Of a DNA stretch of 64,000 nucleotides, positions 55,285 through 64,000 are shown piece after piece. The DNA is from Isoetes taiwanensis. Its lineage: Eukaryota; Streptophyta; Lycopodiopsida; Isoetales; Isoetaceae. The position numbers and the translations under genes were made by a program. The first letter of the stretch is position 1. Every line of letters starts with the position of its first letter. Location: NCBI GenBank assembly GCA_021234155.1, contig JAJEKV010000054.1, forward strand, positions 1,550,001 through 1,614,000, given 5' to 3'. The notes below the pieces were generated by a model, which saw only the letters and a list, made by a program, of their open reading frames with translations, ran no database searches and had not been told where the DNA came from.

Positions 55285-55474
55285 TTAAGGAAGGAAGGAA
55301 GATTCTTTTATCGTCCGCGGAGGCCAATCGGCCTATGGGACCCAAATTACACGGGTGCAGCAAGCCCGTTGCTACCCGGATTAAAAAAACCCCCCTTATG
55401 AGGGAAAACCCGTCGCAGCAACAAGCCTGCTGGCAGCTGTACAAATATACATATACACATGAATTCCCGGCACC

Positions 55475-55960
55475 TCAGATAGGCGCCCGGGGGCAGAGGT
55501 GAGTCCGCAGATCTAAAACCTCCTGGAGGTAGGAGCCAAGAGATCGAACTGACGGCGTAATGAGTAGCTCGTGCAGGGGCAGACTAGGTCGCACCAAGAG
55601 AATGTAGCGAGCCCGAATCTTACTATAGGCTAGACAGCTCTGGAAGGCATGGCTTTCATCCTCAACAACCCTCAGCGGGCAACACTGACAAAGCCTGTCC
55701 TGGCGCGGCTCTCCAACCCACCGACCCGTCTCAAGCCGAAGATGGTGGGCCCCTGTTCGAATGGACGCGATGATCCTGTGCTTCTTCATGGGCAACTGAG
55801 AACGCAGGTAGAGCTGTGGGCCTCGAACCAGGGTGGGGTTTATGTGCTGTTTGTAGTGTGCCACCTTTACCTGTTCTAGAGCATGGTGGTCCCAGAGCTT
55901 CCCCAGGAAATAAGAGTCCAAGTACCCCCTCAGCCTATCCCGGCCGGCGTCTGTGTGCAC
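55475..55960 (-). pseudogene. LINE C-terminal region, copy 3
   Basis: The frame reads RDRLRGYLDSYFLGKLWDHH, then KVAHYKQHINPTLVRGPQLY, and a Cys/His part RQDRLCQCCPLRVVEDESHA. The same segment in copy 2 reads KLWDAEAPAHVKVANYRQRV. The CxxC...E-H-F/L pattern resembles the zinc-ribbon end of LINE proteins. Confidence 0.8.
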
Positions 55961-56035
55961 CTGGACACACCTATGTGCGTCTATGTTCCAGCGCGCTAGC
56001 CACTGGGCTCTCTTGTCCTTCCAACAAGCCCTGAG

Positions 56036-56587
56036 TCATTGTGGGCTCATCGCCACAATGTAAGCTAAGTGCGGGAGCCGAGTGTCGCCCATCCTGGCCA
56101 CCTTCTGGAAATAAACAATGTGTCTATCGAGGGCCGCATGCTGCAGGGGCATGAATCCTGTCTCATGCAACAAGATCTGATATGGAACTGAGGGCTCGAC
56201 CCCAAGTGCCCGCGTCAAAAATGCCTTCTGGACCTGCTCTAAGTCGTTCCAAGTCGCTAAAGACATCACTGGGCCCCATACCTCGACCCCATACAGAAGA
56301 ACTGGCTCCACCAGTGCCCAGAACAAATGTGACTGGTGGCCCCAGTCATACAGCTCGACCCTGTGACTATTGTTTTGCATTGCGTACATCGCCTTCCAAC
56401 CTGCGGTCACCCGAAGACAAATGGATACATCCCAATACATTGAGGACGGAAATTTCACCCCCAGGTACTTGTAGCTGGGTGTAATCTCTACCATCTGCCC
56501 CTGATAAGTGAGCACCGAAGGTGCTGGATGACGTGAGGAGGATATGAGGACCACCTTAGTCTTGGCCAGGTTGACACGCATATCCAT
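56036..56587 (-). pseudogene. LINE post-RT region, copy 3
   Basis: The frame reads MRVNLAKTKVVLISSSRHPA, YKYLGVKFPSS, ALVEPVLLYGVEVWGPVMSL and ATWNDLEQVQKAFLTRALGV, aligning along its whole length with 48676-49200. One frame break separates it from the RT frame and one from the C-terminal frame. Confidence 0.85.
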
Positions 56588-56623
56588 CGCCTGGCAGAAT
56601 GTGTCCAGGGCATCTAGGTGTGC

Positions 56624-57319
56624 CTACATTCCCTCTGGTGTATGGGCCAAGAGGTCCACATCATCCGCATAGATGAGCTGCCGGATGACCTGGTGCAAGA
56701 GCTGTATACCGTCCCCCCCATTGGCAGCAAGCCAGGCTTCCAACTGGTCAATGTAAAGTCCAAAGAATGTGGATGAGAGAGGACAACCATGCCTAACTCC
56801 AATGCTACTGGCAAATGACTGTCCTTCTGGTTGCATGCAGCCTGTGCAGCTCTCGTACAGTCTGTACACTGCATTTTGCAGGTCCATAGGGAGCCCCAGA
56901 TGGTGCAATCTCGCCCACAACTTTTCCAGGGGTACTATCTCGAAAGCTTTTGCAAAGTCCACAAAACAGCAGTACAGGTCCTCCCGACGGTTCCTGCTGT
57001 CCTCGACCAGGGCCCTGAGTGTGAAGATGTGATCAATGGTCGAATGTCGGGGTCGGAAGCCTGCCTGGGTAAGTGCCCTGACTTCCACTGCCTCTGCCCA
57101 TCTGGTTACCTGCTGTTTGAGAATGCCCGCGCACAGCTTGGCAAACACTGAGCTGACCATGATGGTTCGGTAATTGGCTGGACAGTGTGGGTCCCCTGCC
57201 TTGTAGATCGGAACAACCCTAGGCACACCAGATGAGCTGCCTGTTGTGCAGGCTTGTTGTGGAAGGGCTGTTGGATTTGTCTGCGTTACATTCCAGTGCT
57301 CTGATCTTGTATTTTGCAA
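56624..57319 (-). pseudogene. LINE reverse transcriptase, copy 3
   Basis: The 231-codon frame contains most of the reverse transcriptase: NYRTIMVSSVFAKLCAGILK, TQAGFRPRHSTIDHIFTLRA, CCFVDFAKAFEIVP (first Asp in FVDF), GVRHGCPLSSTFFGLYIDQL and LIYADDVDLLAH (YADD). The first 25-30 codons are probably not LINE. The fingers part is absent because of 5' truncation. It is the best preserved RT of this LINE family in the window. Confidence 0.9.
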
Positions 57320-58319
57320 TGGTTCGTGGACTTGTATTTCACATTCTCCTTTGTATTTTTATACATATACAAGTCCCTTATTATTTATGGACTGTATGAG
57401 ATTGATTGTATATGGCTACAAAGATTTGATTGCCTTTGTTGACAAAATTCAATTTTTTTTTTTTTGCTTAGCCTACAATGTTGCCTCTTTGTTATGCTCA
57501 CAAGAAAGCACTTTCCATTTGCCTAGATGTCAATGTTATACAAATTCACGTAAGACTCCCAGTCATACACAATGACACGTGACATAGTGGTATACATAAA
57601 CCCTCTTGGCATTAAAGACGAGATCATAGATTTTGTTAATCAATGTTGTCATACTGTTCCTACCAAGGTAAAAGGATTGTTATGTTGAGTACTTGTTATA
57701 TACGAGACAGAGCATAATTCATGGTTTATCCACTGGTTATAGGCCTGAAGAAAAAGAGAGAGACATTAAAATAAAGCTGCACCCATAATTTCTCTACTCA
57801 ATCTGTTTCTAAGCATTAGATAATAGTAGGGACTGTTATGCTGAGTACTTGTTGCGACATGTTGTAACACATTTGGTAGGTGTCGTAATCGATCAAAGAT
57901 TGCTCACTTGACCCATATTGCCAAGATTCCATTTGATATTTAAATTGCTCGACTTACATGTTGTCGATAGATGCATTTATTTGTGGTGGGTGTCACCTCC
58001 CTAAAAAAAATTTCTTGATATCTCAATACTAATGCAAGTAGAGAATAAGGGAGCCCATTACTTTTCACTAGAATAAAATGATTAGAATCATTGGGGAATG
58101 CATTTGTTTCAAATTGTAACACTATTTACATAACGAAGGAAAAACTAACTCAAGAACAGATCTAAATAACAACTGGTTGAAGGAGGGCTTCCCCTTGCCA
58201 AGACATATGAATTTACATTGTAATGGGAAATCTAAAATGTGCCACTCAACATTGAGCATGTATAAATTAATCTTCTCAAGAAGGAGAATAACGCATTTTA
58301 TTCTAGCTGTTGCATGATG
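57320..58319. other. No gene recognised
   Basis: AT-rich DNA with a T run at about 57452-57466. No supported coding frame. Confidence 0.4.
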
Positions 58320-58560
58320 GGTCTTCTAGCACGATCAAGATACCTGTATGAGGCACAGAGAGTGTTTGAATCCTTACCATATACTCCATCTGAAGGTATA
58401 GCAAAAGGATTTTCCAGGAGAATATGGGGAAGTAGATCTTGGACTTAATTGCTTTCAGCAGTTACTTCCAATCAATCCAGAAGACACTGTTCCACATGCA
58501 CTTATGGCAATCATCTATTGCAAGTGCAGGTAAAATGGGTGATGTAATCAAAATAGAAGA
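58320..58560 (+). pseudogene. PPR gene relic (E motif)
   Basis: One frame reads LARSRYLYEAQRVFESLPY. After a shift, another reads EYGEVDLGLNCFQQLLPINP and EDTVPHALMAIIYCKC before a stop, then MGDVIKIEELL. The second part matches the E1 motif at the end of PLS-class PPR proteins (compare the intact gene at 14383-16362). The piece has lost the repeats on its N-terminal side. Confidence 0.6.
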
Positions 58561-61500
58561 GCTGCTGAACACGTGAAGGGCTTACAATTTGCATGAGTCT
58601 GTTATGGGCCACAACACTTGAGATAAAAATTGAAGTGATGGTCAAATCTCCAAAGTGCATTGACAACTAGATGCAGAACAAAGTCCATGGGCACATATTG
58701 GGAAGCTCACATGAGCCACTTAGCACATGTAGACATAAATAGTTCAAGGTCTTATTGCTCTGCTGCATATAAGGTCAGAGTTGTACCCGCAAGCACAGAT
58801 CACGCAGAACAGATTATCGCTCTCTTGCAACCTTTCTAGAAACACAGAGGCATAACCAACTCAACAGCTCGCACCTGTTAAGCATCATTTCCAGTTCTGC
58901 GAGAGGACCAAATGAACAATAAACAGTTTATCTTTTCATCCTAATATGGCTAAATCACAGGAGAAACAATAAACAATTTTCTACAGGCAATAGCTAAACC
59001 ACTGCAAGAAATGAAGGAAAGGTTTCCCCACAGGTTTTATCAGAAGCTGCCAGTGTGTTTTCATAATCATATGACAATACATTCTACTGGCAGTGACATA
59101 AGCAGTCCGATGCTAATTTCAAAAACCTCATGGGATTCCAGCAGGACGAAATAAATAGAATGGGTACTCTTTTTAGCCCCATGACAAACACTTACTGTGG
59201 CAAATGCTTCATCTGTTAGGCGAAGCACATGCACATGCGATGGAAGAAAAAGACAATAAAACTTGGCTATAAAATTGCCATCAGATGGCCATCTCTTCTC
59301 ACATCTAATTTTCTTAAATCTCTTAGCTTAGACATATTTTGGCATAGATGCAAGGAACCTTTGCCGATAATTGACACATGCAAACGACACAATAGAGTTT
59401 ATTAGATTACCAGATAATTCCATGATCTGCATGGTTTTGGGCAAGGAAGTAGGACCTCTCTCATGTACACCGCAAATCGCATAGCACAACGGAATTGGTC
59501 TCTTTTCAAGAAAAAGCCTTAAGTTCGCATTGTGTGGGCTATTTGAGATCTCTTTTAGTTGGCCAACCTGCAATACGCACCATTAAAATTGGTGTGTTAA
59601 ATAACAAAACCTAAATATCTTACCAAAGGAAAACCAAGCAATTAGAACAAATCTTCGTTGCCATTACATCTTCTTAAATACTATATGGAGTCATCAAAGT
59701 GCACACAGGCTTTAACGGGGTAACAGTTACTTGAAACACTTTACATGAGGGTAAGTGCAGAATAATCCTAACATAGTGCAAATTTTCTAAAGAATCAAAC
59801 GTTAAATAGTCCTACTATGTCATTTATGTTGACTGCACTAGGACGATTGAAAAGTCTGTCATTCATCTCGAACTAGATTGCGGCTTCTGTAAGCTAATTC
59901 TGGCTTCTAATGGCAGCTCCACTAACATCAGGAAAATCACCTCTTTCAAATCTTGCTCCAAAAGCATAGGCTCGGGTCGCTATGGCAGTCCGACGACATC
60001 ATGCAGAATGGCCTTTTCATACACGGCTCTGGTATATGATTTGCCAAGAATAGAGCAACAAAGACATGATTTAACAACGAATTTATATAGTTGAAGAGTC
60101 TTGCTATAGCGAAGAGAAGAAGCAAAATTGGAAACAGAATTAGAAACTACACTAAAAATGAAATAAGAACGGCAAAACTAATACGACAAAACATACAAAA
60201 ACCTAGAAGGAAGGAATAATGAGCAAGTTGTGCAAACGCACAAGCATTGCCATAACTGTGAAACTCAAAGGCCAGGGGATGCTAAAAGCATACACTGTGC
60301 AAAATAACTCAAGTCAGCCTTCATAGATGAGTAATGACAGCCGAACTCATCATGCCGGAACTATTCATGCATGGCAGACTGCCTACATCATTACTTATGG
60401 CATGCTCAGATGTTCAAATGCATGTAAGTGGAAACTCACTTGTCAGATTGGACAGATGCCTTGGTTTTTTCGCCTTTGTTTTGTTGATTGGATGCTTCAC
60501 CAAGCTTCGTTCGAGTGGTTCCAGCATCGATGGGATGCCTGATGAAGCCTACAAGAAAATCAAAACCAGAAAAATACAAAACAGATACTGTATTTTTCCA
60601 TGTCCAATTGTGAGGACATCAGTAAAAAACAGGGGAGACCACAGATCTAGAAATAAAAAAGTCCAAAACTAGAAAAACCAAGATCATGTTCGCAATTCCG
60701 TTATACTTGCCTTTGATACAGTAATTCATAAAGTTATTTTCACCAACGAAGCTAATACATCCGGTGCTCCACAAATAATTGGAGCTGCAGGATCGCAGCG
60801 GAGTATATACAAATCTCAAAACATGAGCACAACCTTGTTTTTAGAAAGAACATGCCGTCTTGATATGCACCATTATTTGCATATATCCCTCAGTATGCGC
60901 TAATAAAGCATCCCAAATTACCTGAGATGTTCCATTGACAACAAACGACGGCACTCCAACTTCTCCAGTATATCATATGAGATTGGAGAGCAGCCCTGGC
61001 TACTTTACCTGTGCCATGAATGCCCCCTTTTGAGTTTCTTGACCATTCAATAATCTGGACGACTAGGATACAAAGCCCCAATTTCGCATTGATTTCGACG
61101 GCCATGATTGAAAGCCCTAATTTCTACATCTTCCTTGCACCTGCAAGGATTGGCCCTGCCCCTCCATCCAATGGTTTGGAGATGGGTCTACATGCCCCAT
61201 GCATGATCATCCCATGACCTTTGTATGGCCTGCATGACATGTCAAGATTTGGATCCTTCTTTTTTGTTGCTGACAATGGGGATTTTTGGGAATTCATGGG
61301 CATACATGCATGGGGTGGGGATGGGAGCATGAGGAACCCCCCTCATCCTAATACCTTATAAATATTAGGTACTAGGTAATTTGAAGGAGGAGAGGCTTTA
61401 TGCATTGCCAAAGGCCTTAGAAGCTCCCTTAAGCGAGATTAGCGCATGGCGTGCGAATCTGTACGCCAGCAGCCATGAGCCTTTAACCGTAAACCCTCCG

Positions 61501-62780
61501 GAGATCCTTCAAATTAACAAAAAGCGTAATGACCGTGGGCTTAGGATTTCCACACCTAGCGTGGGTGAAGTTACCGTAATTGTCCATACAAAGCCCTTGT
61601 TAGGGCTTGCGAATCCCTTGTTTTTGAAAGTGCAGTTTAATCTCCTTTTTTAGGTTTTAACTCAAAAAGTAGTGCATTGAAGACTTTTAGCTCAAGAAAT
61701 GAATACATTGAATAGAATAGATGCTTAAGGAGTGGATTAGAAGAAGAAACTAGTTTGAATATTAATGTTCATGAGGCCGGGAGATTCGATGAGAGCTTCT
61801 GCAAACTTCAAAGATTTTATCCGGCCAACTAGCGAGGTTGGCGGCCGGCAACGAGGTTGGCGGCCTTCCATAGCGAGGTTAAATGATTGAGCCGAAACTC
61901 TTAGGTTTTTGATTTGAAATTTTGAGAATGGAATCGTGCCTCGATTCGACATCATTTCAGTTCGACAAATCAGAGCATCTCATCTTGATTACGGCAAAAG
62001 AATAGCCTTTTTAGCTCACGGCGTGGAAGTGCACTCCATAGCTACCTTGTGTAATAAAGAACACGGCATGCTAGAGCCAGTAGCAAAACGGAGCACCGAT
62101 TCACGTGCTATAGTTTGAAGAATATTGTGATTAAGCCTAGTTGTTGATAGATGGTTTTCTAAGTTGTGGTCATGGTCTCATCTTGTTTTGGATATTGCAG
62201 AATCTGGGATCAATGATCTAAAAACACCCGGTAAAATCTTGTCCGGTTGAATAAATGCACAGAATGTGGGGGCAGGAGTGGAGCGCCGAAGCTTTGGTCG
62301 AGTTCCAGAGATGGCGGCGTTCGTGGCAAAGTAGATGCAGCCTGCTGCGGAAGGTCGTTGCAGCTTGTGGTGGACTGGCAATAGACCTAAGTAGTCATTT
62401 TTGCCCACTGAGACCACTTGCAGCTTGCAGAGGCGCGGCTTGGGTTATGGTCTTGAGAGCATCAGTAAGTTATACCTATTTTCATGAATGGTTTTAGATA
62501 AGTCCCACACAGGTTTTATACATGCTTCAATCTGATTCTCTTAGATGATTCTGCCTTTGAGCTGGTTCTTACTCAGTTCTGTTGCAAGGAGAGATGCCTG
62601 ACACACACTGCAGCAAAGTCTGAGAATCGAATTGACTATCGAATAGCAAATGGATCATGAGCTCTGCCAATATATGAAAACATTACCAAATGGGCAAAAC
62701 TAGTCAGTTATCTTCAGTGAGCGCCATGTAGGTTAAAGGGCCAGATTCAGGTTTGAGAATCCGTATATCTAGTGTGGGAT
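58561..62780. other. About 4.2 kb with no recognised gene
   Basis: Only short unsupported frames are present (for example 60334-60672, 61381-61653, 62178-62417). A short repeat of GCGAGGTTGGCGGCC occurs at about 61832-61880. Confidence 0.4.
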
Positions 62781-62783
62781 GCA

Positions 62784-64000
62784 AACATCCCGTTGTATGG
62801 CAACGACCCTAGTGCATATGTACGCTAAATGTGATATTTGACTCTCGTCAGAAGTTTTGACGAGATTACTCTCATGATCTGGTGTGTGAATATATTAATA
62901 TTTGATTATATTCTGGAAAATACGAGGTACAATTTGGCTGCACAGTTATTTTTCTGCATGCAAGATGAAGGTTGTTTGCCAGATGCTCGAACTTATGTTT
63001 TCATACTTAAGGCATTTGCTGCCTGTGCAGTAAAAGAAGATAGTAGGCAAATTGGGGACAAGCTTGTAAAAGTACATTCTCTAGAAATGGGCATTGCTTT
63101 CTCACCAACTTTGAAGAGGGGCATAGGTGCTTGTTTTGTGATAAGTAAGATGGTGGATGTGTGCGATGTGAGAAAACATGGATCATTTTGTCTTGAGAAG
63201 ATGCAACATCACGATTTAGTGTCATGGACTGCTATGCTATTTGGATATGTAGAAGGTGGGGAGACTGATTTGGCTCTCCAATTATTAGTCTGTATGCAAG
63301 ATGAAGGTTTTACACCAGATGCTCAAGTTTATGTCGTTGCACTTAAAGCATGTGCTGGTTGTGCAGTAAAAGAAATTGGCAAGCAATTTGAAGACAAACT
63401 TGTTAAAGTACAGTCTCTGGAGAAGGGCATTACTCTTCACTCTCAGCTTCGCGGAAAGCAGTCTGGTCTCAGGCATGAGGCTGATACTGGATGTTTATGT
63501 CAAATGTGGGAGCATGGAGCATGCTCGCTGGGTCTTTGACAAGATGCGAGATCATGATTTAGTGTCATGGAGTGCTCTGATACTTGGCTATGTAGAGAGT
63601 GGGAATAGTGATTTGGCGCTTGAGTTATTTGTTCAGATGCAAGATGAAGGTCTTACACCAAATTATCGAACTTATGTTATTGCTCTCCAGGCATGTGCAA
63701 GTTGCGCAACAAAAGAAGGAGGACAGCAAATGGAGGGGAAACTTGTAAAAGTGAAGTCTCTGGAGAAGGGCATGTCTCTTCACTCTCAAGTTGCAAAAAG
63801 CAGGTATAAACATGACATATATGTGGAAACTACAATGGTGGATATGTATGCCAAATGTGGAAGCATGGCCCAAGCTTGTCAGGCCTTTGAGAAGATGCCG
63901 CAACATGATTTAGTGTCCTGGAACGCTATCATATTTGGATATGTTGACAGTGGGGAGAATGTTTTGGCTCTACAATTATATTCCAGAATGCAAGATGATG
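62784..64000 (+). pseudogene. PPR gene, frame-broken, runs off the right edge
   Basis: The 5' part has MYAKC (about 62818-62832) followed by a stop. The frame at 62838-63539 reads AAQLFFCMQDEGCLPDARTY, then DLVSWTAMLFGYVEGGETDL and KLVKVQSLEKGITLHSQL, then leaves frame. From about 63440 another frame reads YVKCGSMEHARWVFDKM, KLVKVKSLEKGMSLHSQ and MVDMYAKCGSMAQACQAFEK to the window end. The repeating module with the KLVKVxSLEKGM linker is typical of a PLS-PPR group I associate with ferns. At least two frame breaks argue for a pseudogene; further exons may lie beyond. Confidence 0.8.

Larger units (their letters stand above)
55285..57240 (-). mobile_element. LINE, copy 3, 5' truncated with intact 3' tail
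   Basis: It begins inside the reverse transcriptase (VPRVVPIYKAGDPHCPANYR) and ends in the shared tail GGGTCCCATAGGCCGATTGG, GGACGATAAAAG and (TTCC)n at 55287-55303. Same family as 47056-49978 but better preserved. Upstream sequence past about 57240 has no LINE similarity. Confidence 0.88.

Overview
This is a repeat-dominated stretch of a plant nuclear genome, most probably a fern. The evidence is a PLS-class pentatricopeptide-repeat (PPR) gene, a second PPR gene with the repeated 'KLVKVxSLEKGMxxHSQ' linker, introns with GT/AG borders, and retrotransposons of every major plant class (Copia, Gypsy, chromovirus, two LINE types, tRNA-related SINEs). The fern assignment rests on the style of the PPR proteins and is an inference. 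There is no bacterial-style operon structure.

Layout. 1-700: edge of a Ty3/gypsy polyprotein (minus). 1.9-3.3 kb: duplicated GC-rich blocks with a perfect hairpin. 3.8-8.04 kb: a small minus-strand LTR retrotransposon whose interior is not gag-pol. It carries fused, intronless pieces of host genes: an ABC transporter membrane domain, an unidentified acidic protein, the C-terminal third of phosphoglucomutase, and an INO80B/PAPA-1-like segment. 8.08-13.03 kb: a complete Copia element with two LTRs that look identical, a CCCAT target-site duplication, iMet primer site and polypurine tract, yet with about six one-base frame breaks. 14.4-16.4 kb: an intact 659-residue PPR protein gene (minus). 16.9-18.3 kb: three tRNA-related SINE copies. 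19.3-20.1 kb: a LINE 3' tail next to a 71-bp tandem duplication. 20.6-22.3 kb: a LINE ORF1-like relic. 23.4-25.4 kb: the 3' part of a chromovirus with a dead integrase. 25.8 kb: a possible host 5' exon. 28.3-35.4 kb: a full-length Gypsy element with GTGGT target-site duplication, frame-broken. 37.3-38.8 kb: a hexamer repeat followed by a decayed intron-containing VTT/TMEM41-like gene. 41.4-41.8 kb: a 111-bp tandem array. 43.9-57.3 kb: five LINE fragments of at least two lineages plus an unidentified decayed coding stretch. 58.3 kb: a PPR relic. 62.8-64 kb: a PPR pseudogene running off the right edge.

How it fits together. Only the PPR gene at 14.4-16.4 kb looks like an intact ordinary host gene. 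Almost all else is mobile-element sequence of different ages: the Copia element is very young, the large Gypsy is older with about 2% LTR difference, and the LINEs and chromovirus are heavily decayed. The most interesting object is the 3.8-8.0 kb element, which has the signals of a retrotransposon wrapped around a processed chimera of several unrelated cellular genes. It looks like a multi-gene capture event. Identifications come from reading motifs by eye; no database search was possible.
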